From NCBI GenBank assembly GCA_964017155.1, contig OZ024855.1, forward strand, positions 5,242,190 through 5,306,189: a stretch of DNA of 64,000 bases, given 5' to 3'. Within the stretch, counting starts at the first letter, position 1; the number at the start of each line of letters is the position of its first letter. The position numbers and the translations under genes were made by a program. This stretch comes from Oasisia sp. SBJ-2009. Its lineage: Eukaryota; Annelida; Polychaeta; Sabellida; Siboglinidae. The notes beneath the pieces are model-generated. The model was not told the DNA's origin and searched no databases. It was given only the letters and a program-made list of their open reading frames with translations. Positions 13,601 through 26,132 of this stretch are shown in pieces.

Positions 13601-13989
13601 CTAATCAGGGAGTAAACCTTCAACATGCATGTTGTAGTCATAAGGAGAAAATAGTAAATGAAAAAAACCTAAGAGCTGCTAACCTCCCTAGTACTAGGAC
13701 TATCAAATGTTAAAGGATTAATAATTTCAAAGAATGGTTGTAGCATGAAGCCCATTACACAAAAATATAATGAGACAATATATATATTTTGCATTCAGAC
13801 TTCAACGTTACTTAACAACATGAGAGATGTGCAACTAATCAACATAACTAATCAGGAATAGGAATATATTATACATATACCAGTTTTGTGACAGCCATGG
13901 AAATGTGTGCAAACATAGTAAATCAGCCTTGATAGAAGTGGGCCCAGCATCGATGACCACATCACCATGGCAACAGGTCAGAGTTGTCA

Positions 13990-14425
13990 TCCTGTTAGAA
14001 CCAACATTGACACTGTTTATGCCTGCAAGACACTGACAACTGTTAATGCATGCAACACAGTGACACTGTTAGAGCTTGCAACACACTGATAATGTGACAG
14101 CCTGCAACACACTTACAAATGTTGATGCATGCAATACACTGACACTGTTAGAGCTTGCAACACACTGACAAATGTTAATGCATGCAACACACTGACACTG
14201 TTAGAGCTTGCAACACACTGACAAATGTTAATGCATGCAACACACTGACACTGTTAGAGCTTGCCACACACTAGCATTGTGACAGCCTGCAAAACACTGA
14301 CACTTTTAAAGCGTCAACATGCTGACATTGTTTGAGCCTGTAACACTGACACATAGAGCCTACATGACACTGACACTGTTAGAGCCTGAAACACATTGAC
14401 ACCTTCATTGCCTGTAACACACAGA
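13990..14425. repeat. Minisatellite, about 26/53-bp units
   Basis: Alternating half-units of the type GCAACACACTGACACTGTTA and AATGTTAATGCATGCAACAC. The best-conserved copies lie at 14060-14265 and decay outward. Confidence 0.88.
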
Positions 14426-15347
14426 CTCCTCTAAGACAGTGGTAGGTGCTACTGAGGAGCCACAGTTATACATTTACCAGGTAGCTGAATCTGTACATCA
14501 CAACAAGCAAATTATTCCAGAAAAAAACATAATGCAAACAACTGATCATGTCTACGTTTACTTGTGTATTTGTTTGTGTATTAATTTACATGTGTGTGCA
14601 TGTACTTGCCTTATGTGCTTGTGTGTGTATGCATGTGTACATGTCTATGTGCTGTGTGTGTTTGTGTACATGTGTGTGCCTGCATGCCTTCATGTGTGTA
14701 AGCACATGCATGTGTTTGTTAATAACTGAGAATATCCTTCTGAATACATCCATCACTTATGCTATGACGTTTATAAAAACAGTTTCCTCACAATAATATT
14801 TCTAGTGTCATAAACAAAAGTGGAGGTAAAATGGGAAAACAAAATTATGACGGAAGTAATGTGCTTTTAGAGCTTTGACACAGGATGATAAAGAGCTGGT
14901 AAGAGCTGCCAACTGACCGGTGATGTTGCCAGTTGCTCAGCTGACACAAACAAGGAACAGACTTATAATACTGAAGACGTCATGATATTTTAAAATACAC
15001 TGTAATTAGTTATATTGTATGTGCCACGAAATTATAAACAATACACTGACAATGGCTAGGTCATTAATGCCACTAGGATCTGTCATATATGAGCTATATC
15101 ATGTATGCTCATTTTCACTATCATGGTCACTATTAAAGTCACATTTGGGATTGGTCAAAAGAGAATAGATTAGCAAGCTGATCAGAATCTGTTTCCTTTA
15201 GTATTGTGTTTTGTAGATTAATTGGCACTAGAACATTATTCTGTCATTAGATGAGTAACAATATATCTAGAAAGTTTATCACCATAGCAACATTCTATCA
15301 TGCAATGTGTAATGACATTGACATCTCTATAGTTGTCATAGTCAGTG

Positions 15348-16735
<1,388 letters not shown>

Positions 16736-17204
16736 AGCATGGGTTCTCTGTTCATCCCGAGCACCACTTGTTTCTTCGCCTCTCAGTGGAGGAACTGAAG
16801 CACTCTCTGAGACTCCTCCTATTCTACACCCCCTGTGCCAAACACCTCAGCCTCACCAACACTCACTTTCATCACACCTATCTGTTATGTACAAGAACTC
16901 TAACTTAGGATGGAACTATCGATTACATACAACTATATTCATATAGGACAAACCTATCGATTACATACAACACTCAGGACAGACATGTCTATTGCATACA
17001 AGAAAAGTCAGAGAACAAGTAATAACAGAAAAAGTTGTCATCACATATATAATGAACTTGTACTGTGCTGCACACTACCATCACATGACTCTACTGTCTC
17101 ATTACTGTCACATGATGTACTCACACTGGACCATACTCATTGTCACGTTACTGTTACATGACATATTTACATTATGCGTTTCTCGACTGTTATATGCTGT
17201 ACAT
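16736..17204. other. No gene seen
   Basis: The sequence carries a 28-bp segment at 16707-16734 (contains GAGACTAGTCTGTTGCCAGC) that recurs at 17736-17763. Between them lies the LINE endonuclease relic. Confidence 0.6.
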
Positions 17205-17532
17205 ACATTGTGCCATACTCGACTGATAGACTTCTGTGGTATAAACAACTTTGTTATCCTATTTGCACATAAAAAATACACAAACTTACTTGGATCTCAC
17301 CTAACCAAAGAGACAATAAACAAATTGACCACCTACTCATCAGTGGCAAGTGGCGACGATCCTTACAAGATGTACGTTTTAGAAGAGGAGCAGATGTTGG
17401 CAGCGATCACCACTTTGTTGTCGCACACATCAGACTGAAGCTTAAAAGAACTGTAACTCGGAACAGGCTGTTGAAATGGTTCGATGTCTCCAAGCTGAAA
17501 GATGCTGGCATCAGACCAGTACTGCAGTACTA
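17205..17532 (+). mobile_element. LINE endonuclease relic (RTE-like)
   Basis: The translation, with frame changes, shows RLIDFCGINNFVI (about 17220), then a clean frame from about 17350 reading WRRSLQDVRFRRGADVGSDH, with a LRLKLKR-like segment after it, and a stop at 17533. The SDHH motif with the preceding Arg-rich stretch is the C-terminal end of an APE-type endonuclease of RTE-like LINEs. Truncated on both sides. Confidence 0.82.
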
Positions 17533-17921
17533 GGACAGAAAGAGGAAACACAATGACTGGCTGAGTGGAGACATGTGGACGACAACAAAATATCTCATCA
17601 GTGTACTTACAAACCTTGACCCTTCGACTGTGTGAATGTTTGGTCAGGATACAACAAAGTATGTCATGAATTACTTTACAAACTTTTTTCTCTGACTATA
17701 AAATCAATGATTCTGCAAACATGAAATTTGGAATGACAGAGAGACTAGTCTGTTGCCAGCTCTGAAGTTTTTCTTACAATGTTTACACAGATATTACGTT
17801 ACATGTATCAAATCAGAACCTATAGCAATGTGTGGTTAATAATTACATCTGTGTATGAGAAATTTGGTTTGATGACTCCTTTACAGATGTGATATGTTTA
17901 TAAAGCTTGCTTGAGTGCATA

Positions 17922-18760
17922 TTAAAGGCAAAACAAAGTTAACTGTTTCGTGGCATACACCTAATAGAGTTAATATAAAGGTTTTTTACGCCAGCGGTTT
18001 ACCAGAAAAATATTTTTTAACACCCAGCCATCCAAATACTACGCGCTACTCCATCTTAGACGAAGAATGACGTCACGACGGTGATCGAGGCGCTCTCCAC
18101 GCAGATTCACTGCATGGAGTTTGGCTGTTGTCATGAAATGGCTGCAACTCGGCAACGCGCGTAACATGCTGATGACGGTAAATATAAAGTTGTCTATTAA
18201 TGTTATCGCTGAAATCATCCCATCAACTGATGATACATGACTACATGTCTACTTCAAAGCATTTCTCCTAAAAATGGACCGAGCAAAGTGAACTGTACTT
18301 GGACTGGAGGGATTCCAAACAGTACGCCCGCAAATATGAATCAATTTCTTCAATACTACCGGTTGTTTCAACTATTATTGCAACCGTATGCCGAACAGTA
18401 AGGCATAATTACTAAAGTTTACCATAGATTTAACCACAGATTTAGATACACGTCTATAAGCAGCTGCTAGATGTCACGCCAACTGAACGAACTGTCGAAG
18501 ACTCGAAGTTGTTGACCCTTAACAACGTCGCAGGTTAAGGGTCAGACATAGAATGCCGCGCGCTGAATGGCCAAGTCAATTTAACCCTTCACTTAATGGC
18601 GGCGTCTAGACCATCGTGGATTTCGTTAGAATTTTAGACTTTTAAGTCACATTCTGAGTAAACCGCTGACGTTAAAAAATTGAGTATATGTGGAAATTGT
18701 TACTTTATATTAACTCTATTAGGTGTATGCCACGAAACATTTAACTTTTTTGGCCTTTAA
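17922..18760. mobile_element. Non-autonomous TTAA-flanked DNA element (piggyBac-like MITE)
   Basis: The element body is 17926-18756 (831 bp), flanked by TTAA at 17922-17925 and 18757-18760. Terminal inverted repeats of about 54 bp start AGGC and share the exact-looking block GTGGCATACACCTAATAGAG. TTAA target duplication is the hallmark of piggyBac-class transposition. There is no transposase frame inside. The terminal AGGC differs from the usual piggyBac CCC ends, so the superfamily is an inference. Confidence 0.8.
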
Positions 18761-18830
18761 ACATTGCATTACCATAACACATGCATAGACAAAAACACAA
18801 ATTTCTCTTCGCCGTGAATGTGTCTGTGGT

Positions 18831-18840
18831 GATGTGTGTG

Positions 18841-18897
<57 letters not shown>

Positions 18898-18944
18898 CGT
18901 GTGTGGTGATGTGTGTGTGTGCGTGCGTGTGCGTGTGTGTAGTG

Positions 18945-18984
<40 letters not shown>

Positions 18985-19083
18985 GCGTGTGCGTGTGCGT
19001 GTGCGTGTGCGTGTGCGTGTGCGTGTGCGTGTGCGTGTGCGTGTGCGTGTGCGTGTGCGTGCGCGTGCGCGTGTGTGTGTTCG
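18831..19083. repeat. (TG)n / (GTGCGT)n Z-DNA-prone microsatellite
   Basis: Alternating purine-pyrimidine for about 250 bp with GCGCGCGC islands. Confidence 0.97.
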
Positions 19084-19138
19084 TGGTGTGACTGCACATA
19101 CGGGCGGCGCTGTCTTGTGAAGAGAGCTGCGTGAGCCG

Positions 19139-19335
19139 TATTTTCAACATGACACGACATCGAAATGGGACGTGTTGACAATGTTTGCGGTGACGTTCGC
19201 AATTTCTCGGTCGTCGGATATTGACCTCGGAAGACAAGACGGGGGCGCTGCATTGGAGGGGGGGGGGGGGTGGTGGTAGTGTTTTGATACCTGTTCGCGG
19301 CGACGTTCACAACTGAAGAATGTTCATGGCGGAAC

Positions 19336-19383
<48 letters not shown>

Positions 19384-19488
19384 ATATTTAGGCGCACTTC
19401 ACCATCGAAGCGTATAGGAGATACGTTATTCTAATGAAAAAATTGCGAGGCACAATTGCGACGATCTATCCATCAACACAACCTAGAT
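19139..19488. other. Repeat D copy plus (TA)n
   Basis: 19195-19325 is the diverged partner of 1139-1235. A poly-G run is at 19256-19270 and (TA)n at 19338-19381. No gene is seen. Confidence 0.55.
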
Positions 19489-19583
19489 ATGTGGCCTCTT
19501 CGTCGTCAACAATCTGCATCCCAAACCGAAAAAGAAAGAATTCTCAATCGCCACACGGATGATCGTCGACCATCTTGAAGTAT
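19489..19583 (+). repeat. Dispersed repeat C, copy 2
   Basis: Partner of 5197-5296, same orientation. Confidence 0.75.
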
Positions 19584-19594
19584 TGTTTTATTAC

Positions 19595-19837
19595 CTAACA
19601 AAATGATACATCCAATGACGAAAAAGCCTCTTCGAGTTCCAATCCGATGGCCGTATCGTGCGCGTCGTATAGTTTGCAGGGCCTAGACTCTCTAGTCCAC
19701 ATCTCGATGTCACCGTGGCCGTTTACTACAACAACATTGAAGCGATTTAATAGTAAGTGTATCGATAACGAGCAGCTATAGACGGCGAGTAAGAAAACGA
19801 CAAAAGAAGTGAGAAAACTGACCTGCAGCGGATCCAT
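19595..19837 (-). CDS. Candidate small membrane or secreted protein (80 aa), or a first exon
   Basis: The ATG at 19837 follows an in-frame TAA four codons upstream. Residues about 6-30 are strongly hydrophobic (SFLTSFVVFLLAVYS), which fits a signal peptide or type II signal anchor. The rest is polar with three Cys and ends before a TAG. An AATAAA lies immediately downstream on the minus strand (about 19585-19591), as expected for a short transcript. After codon 5 there is also a good donor-like CAG|GTCAGT, so the ATG could instead open a spliced gene. No family is recognised. Repeat C begins only a few bases downstream, so the frame might belong to a mobile element. Confidence 0.35.
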   Translation of the reverse strand: MDPLQVSFLTSFVVFLLAVYSCSLSIHLLLNRFNVVVVNGHGDIEMWTRESRPCKLYDAHDTAIGLELEEAFSSLDVSFC

Positions 19838-20206
19838 TTCGCCTTACATTACATCTTACATACATCTTACGCCCTTCTCGTTGTCTCGTTGTTGGGCGGA
19901 AACCGCAATCACGTGACCACTAATTGTGCGAATCCGCAGTTGCGCAATGCGCAACTTCCTGGCAAAGCAATGAACGTTTGCGCCTGCGCCTATTCTTACA
20001 TTTCCTGTGCGTGGATGTTCGCGGATGCGTTCGCGTACTTCTCTGTGTATTCGTGTTATTTTAAAACATTATACTTTTACCCTTGAAGGTGAACCTTTGG
20101 GACACTATCCGCCAGGGAAAATACAGAAAACAAATTGAGAGTGTACTTGTTTTTATGAGAGAGTGCGCGTGAATGTGTGCGCCCACAAGTGTGTACGTGT
20201 GGCAAA

Positions 20207-20895
20207 ACGGTAATACGGCCCCCCGTCTTTTCTGCCAAACGAGTGAACACAAACTAACGTTGAGTAGTGGAACATGATGCTGCCACCTAGCAAAATACTC
20301 ATAGCGACCGCAAGGCCAAAGGCTACCAAAACTAAGTTCACAAACCCTTTTTAAAATGTTGCATACCCTACGATCTAATAATCACTCCTTTGATCGATGT
20401 TAATATGTCCACCGTGTGATGATTAGCCAGCGACTGGTACTAATGCACTCGCATCTATACACGTTTTCAATGACTTTCATCGAAATGGGTGCGATATTAA
20501 AGGATTACATGTGAAGGTGAAAAAAGTTGGCACTGGTGTGTATGGGGTAAGACGGCCCTGTCAGAACGGGGCAAAACGGTCCCGGGGCCGTCTTGCCCCG
20601 CCATGCAGTACGAATATGGTATGTAAACGCAATAAAGCTGTGATGTATTTATAGCACACACAATAATTTAAATAAAAAAAGTGATGAAGAGGAATGGCCG
20701 TGTTTGGTGTGGGGAGAACCATTCAGTTGCAGTCGGCCACGAGGAGTCTGGGTTCAATGCCAAGAATGCAAGAATTGGGCTCACAGTGAGTGTACACCAG
20801 GGCTCCCGTATTTCGTGTGTCCTAACTGCGAGTCAGAGTGTGATTAGACAGTAGATTATCTGCAAGCCATTTGTTAATACAATATCTTAATGATT
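20207..20895 (+). mobile_element. DNA-transposon tail A, copy 2
   Basis: Direct repeat of 3541-4290. The Cys/His tail is better preserved here: WVQCQECKNWAHSECTP, then a VCPNCESECD end and TAG near 20847, matching a C-x2-C...W-x-H-x2-C...C-x2-C PHD-like pattern. About 20850-20935 is echoed in diverged form at 21045-21140. Confidence 0.65.
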
Positions 20896-21236
20896 GTAAG
20901 GTTTGTGATGACGCAAATTCCAAAGCTGATAAGTATTTTCAGTGATGAGTGTAATGATAATGCAAAATATTGCTGTAATTTTTTGACATATTATAATTAA
21001 TGATGAGTGGTTTCAACTGATGATTAGGTTGTTGTATCTGCTGCGAAGTATCTGCATGCCATTACTTTTGTATAATATGTTCAACACTATAATGATTTTA
21101 AGGCTTGTGATGATGCAGATGCCAAAGGTGATCGTAGTGTCGAGTAATATAGACAGGAGCTAGAACACCGGGATGTTCCGGATGTAAGACCAATAAAGCG
21201 GGAGAACTGTAGAAATACGTGTTGGCTGACCAGGCG

Positions 21237-22366
21237 CTGGCCTGTCATATATCTTCGAAACGCATGGTGTTCGTTACCATGTGTACGCTGACGACACACA
21301 ACTCTATGTTGACTTTCCACCTAACGATTCGGCGTCTGCAGCCGACCAAATATCCCGGTGTGCCATCGACGCGAAAGCTTGGCTAGCGTCGCGCTACCTA
21401 CTTTTGAACGAAGCAAAAACAGAGACAATTCTCTTTACCATACCGAACCACCGCACTCCGCAGCCACGTCCTCTTGTCATCGACATATGTGGACGCAACG
21501 TTACCACTTCGTCCAGCATTCGCGACCTTGGCGTGCACCTCGATTCAACTTTGTCGATGACCGCACACGTAAGCCGTACCTGTCGGACTGCCTACGCCCA
21601 ACTTCGTTGTATAGCGCAAATACGATCTGCGCTAACTCTTCGAGCATGCAAGACACTTGTTCATGCGTTAGTCACGTCGCGACTTGATTTTGGTAATGCT
21701 GCCCTGTACGGCATTACTGGAACGCTGTTGTATAGACTTGAAATGGTCCAGCGTTCAGCAGCGCGCGTCATTCTACGTTTACATCGCCGTGACCAACACA
21801 GCATGACGGAGGCTCTGCGAGAGTTGCACTGGCTACCCGTGACACAGCGTATTGATTTCAAACTGCTGACTTTTATGCACAGCGCCGTGCATGCTAACAT
21901 TCCACGCTATCTGGCTGATCGAATCACGCCGTACGTTCCCCATCGCAGTCTGCGTTCGGCTGACCAGGCTCTCGTCTGCTTTCCAAGGGTCAACCTAAAA
22001 CGTTTCGGGCGACGAGCCTTTTCATGTGCGGGACCTGCACTGTGGAACTCGCTTCCATTTTATCTCAGGAAACAACAAGATTCCGGACATTTTAAGAAAG
22101 ACCTAAACACGTTTTTTCTTTAAACAGGCATCTTCGTAATTTATTCTAGACATTTTAGAAAGAACATGAACACTTTATATTTTAAATGAACGTATATTTG
22201 CTTTTTTACTTTTTGTGTGCATTATTTTATCAAAATGTGTACGTGTACGTATAATTTGCTGAACTGTTGTAATGTATTTAATTTTTAAGCTGTTTTACTT
22301 GTACACCTCCCTGAATTTACTATGTAAAGAAATGAGGTGTTTAAATACAATTATTATTATTATTAT
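21237..22366 (+). mobile_element. CR1/L2-type LINE, 3' part: RT YADD through C-terminus and ATT tail
   Basis: The frame starts at FETHGVRYHVYADDTQLYVD, the catalytic RT motif C, near 21260-21310. It continues through LLNEAKTE, LGVHLDS, the thumb region and an ELHWLPVTQRI segment, and closes with the family-typical ALWNSLPFYLR before a TAA at 22121-22123. The 3' UTR ends in an ATT run at 22352-22366. Roughly 75 residues that should lie between LDLSAAFD of the 5' part and this start are missing. The frame is intact for 280 codons, so this 3' part is not very old. Confidence 0.92.
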
Positions 22367-22534
22367 ACCAATATGAAGGCTCCGCATATTTCTGCCCATA
22401 GTAATTATTGACCACCATGTTCATTATTGTGTCCATCGTCCTTCACAGACGAATGCAGTGCTTGTATATTAAACACGTTTAAGACAATTCTCTCAAACGA
22501 CCCGGGAATATTGTGTAAAAACCCGATCTGATCC

Positions 22535-23749
<1,215 letters not shown>

Positions 23750-23840
23750 TACGCTCTCTCTGTCTCTCTGTCTCTCTCTCTATCTCTCCCTGTATCTCTC
23801 CCAGTATCTCTGTCTGTCTTTCTCTCGCTCTCTTCCTCAA

Positions 23841-24854
23841 GTTCCCGTCGCGTTGACGCAGGCATTGAAGAGCTCGTAGTCCACTTCTCGTTGTTATTGT
23901 GAATGTTTTCTGCATCTGCAATGCCACAGTTACACTTCCCGGATGGGAATGTGTAATTTGTTCTTTTAGAAATTACTTTTTTCTCGACATTCACCTGCTG
24001 TGAGGTCAGTTCATTTGAGCAGTCAGATTTCCAGGATTACTGCATGCGTCCTTTTCTATATATTGACGGGTGTCGAATGCTACTTTCCCACATACACGAC
24101 CTTGGCCACGACCGAGCACGATTTAAACCAAACGCCTACCATTAAATCAAAATGAGGAATCGTAAATGTTAAAGGTCAGCTGAAACGTTAAGCCTATAAT
24201 AACGGAGAAAACTTATCAAAATGCTGTGCCCTGATTATAGTCAGTCATAAGACGATATCTATTTCCGATTGAAACAACATTTGCAGAAAAGTTGCTCAAG
24301 AAATAGAGTTTCTATCCGAGGGTATCTCCGTCTGTTTCGCATCCCGAGTACCACTGTTACGTAGGCGTTCAGGCGAGGCCGCTGATGTAATTTGTGTATG
24401 AATAATGTACTTGACTGTTTTCACCTGGGAACACTGGTGGGTTGCGAATATTTTAACTGCACAAACGGAATGTCAGCGCAGCATGTCGTATATCGCGTCA
24501 GCATTCGTATTCAGTGACAGTCGAGGGTGTGAACGCGCGCTATTTGTGGCAGGGTTGTCTTTTTAGAGAAGCTTCATATTGATGTTTATATTCCTTCATT
24601 ATTGTTCTAGTTCTACTTATCACGTTGTATACAAAATAGTGCCGTAAGAACGGTTATTAGCGGATGTGGAAGTTGAACTTGCTGTGGGTTTATCGTATAG
24701 GTCAGTAGACGTCCAACTTTATCATAAAACTCGGCAGACGTATATATTTTATGTCAGCCAAATATGGCGCCTTCTTCCGTCGCGGACCATGTAGACTATA
24801 CAAATTATGCGTTCTCTAACATGCAGATTGGCTGATTAAAGCAACAAGTCTAGG
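23841..24854. other. No gene seen
   Basis: Contains YY1-like ATGGCGCC near 24765, upstream of the candidate small gene. Confidence 0.4.
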
Positions 24855-25168
24855 ATGGATAATCACAGCCATTTTAAGATACGTTGTGACGACTTGGGAT
24901 TAAGCACAGCAAGTTCCCGCCAAATGAAAGACTTGCAGCTGCTGTCTGCTAGACTAGAGGCTGACATTATTTTATTCCGTCAAAACCTACAGGTACGATA
25001 GTATCTTATTTAACCCAACAGGTGAGTCGGTTTACTTGGTGTCAGCGGAATTTGATCGGTCACTGTAGACGACAAGTCTCAACACAGTCCGGAAGTGACG
25101 ACACTATTGCCGAGCTGCGATCTTTCCGACGCGGCAGGCCTACGAAAGAAGCTAGCATTGTATCATAA
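24855..25168 (+). CDS. Candidate two-exon small protein (72 aa): exons 24855-24992 and 25088-25168
   Basis: The first exon opens with ATG after an in-frame TAA 18 bases upstream. It encodes 46 residues, including a helical-looking RQMKDLQLLSARLEAD segment, and ends in a strong donor CAG|GTACGA in phase 0. After a 95-base intron, acceptor AACACAG leads in frame to 26 residues (SGSDDTIAELRSFRRGRP...) and TAA. Both pieces look protein-like and low-repeat. No family is recognised. It lies antisense to the 3' untranslated region of the minus-strand gene at 25192-29307, and the tiny intron is at the short end. It could instead be the first exon of a longer gene. Confidence 0.35.
24971..24976 (-). 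terminator. Polyadenylation signal AATAAA for the minus-strand coiled-coil gene
   Basis: The minus-strand AATAAA lies about 216 bases beyond the TGA at 25192-25194. It is the first such hexamer seen downstream. Confidence 0.4.
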
Positions 25169-25191
25169 TAACGGTGCCTCGTTCTCGCTGC

Positions 25192-26132
25192 TCACACGTC
25201 GGGTTTCGGTGACGTGGACGGCGACGCGGCCGGTGAGAAGAAGTGTCGTCTGCTGGGGCCGTCGGTGTGGAGGGTGGGCGACGGCACGCGGAGGGCACCG
25301 AGCGGGTACGACGGCGACGCCATTGACGTGTTGGGCGATAATAGGGAGGGCTTCGGCGACGGCGGCGGCGTCGGCTGGAACGAGCCGCCCGGCACCGCGA
25401 CCTGCAGGTTCGTCCTCCGTCTGCCGATGCCCGGGCTCGTCTCGTTCGGCGGTTCCGGCGTCGACTCCGCGGTCCACACCGACGACCTGGTCTCGGGGCT
25501 GCCGGCGTAGTCCCTCAGACTGTTGGTGCTGGCGTGCCGGGCCAGCTCGTCGGGCTCGCTCGGCCGGCCCCGGGAGCGGATCTTCAGCGACCTGGTGCGC
25601 CTCGACTTGGCCGTCGTGTCGAGCCCCTCGCTCATGCAGTCGACGCTGCGGACGAGCTGTGCGGGCGTGTCCGCCAGCCCGCCGGCCCGGCCGAAGACGC
25701 CGCTCGCCTGGGACGACAGCGGGCTGCTGCCGCGACTGGCGCTGTCCAGAGACGCGACCGACCCGCGCAGACTGTGAGACCGAGACAGGCCCGTCTTACC
25801 GCCCGCGCTCACCCCCGCCCTCTCCTTCAGACTGTGGGACCGCGAGAACGTCTGGTCGAGTCTCAGCTTGAGACGAGTGCGCCGGGGTCGCCGCACAGAC
25901 GAAATCGCTTCCGGGTCACCGAGCCACGGCTCCTCCGACACGCTGCTGATGCAGCTCCTGGAGGCCAGCGACAGAGTGGAGCTGGACGGGGAGCGGCTCG
26001 CGCTGAGACTGCTCCTGGAGTCGGACGTCACGTGACCGCGACTGGACGTGCGCTGTAGTGGCGGCAGTTTACCACGTGACGTCGAGAAACCGTGATCCGG
26101 GGAGAAGGAGGACAGCTGGGACGTCCCGGCGT
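25192..26132 (-). CDS. Coiled-coil/Ser-rich gene, exon 3 (terminal)
   Basis: 941 bases, entering in phase 1 and ending at TGA. It encodes the Ser/Arg/Pro-rich C-terminal 313 residues. Its acceptor sits inside the last unit of an intronic minisatellite. Confidence 0.78.

Noticed and set aside
25095..26058. Plus-strand 258- and 174-codon frames across the GC-rich exon
   Set aside because: Shadows of exon 3 of the minus-strand gene, which has matched splice phases.
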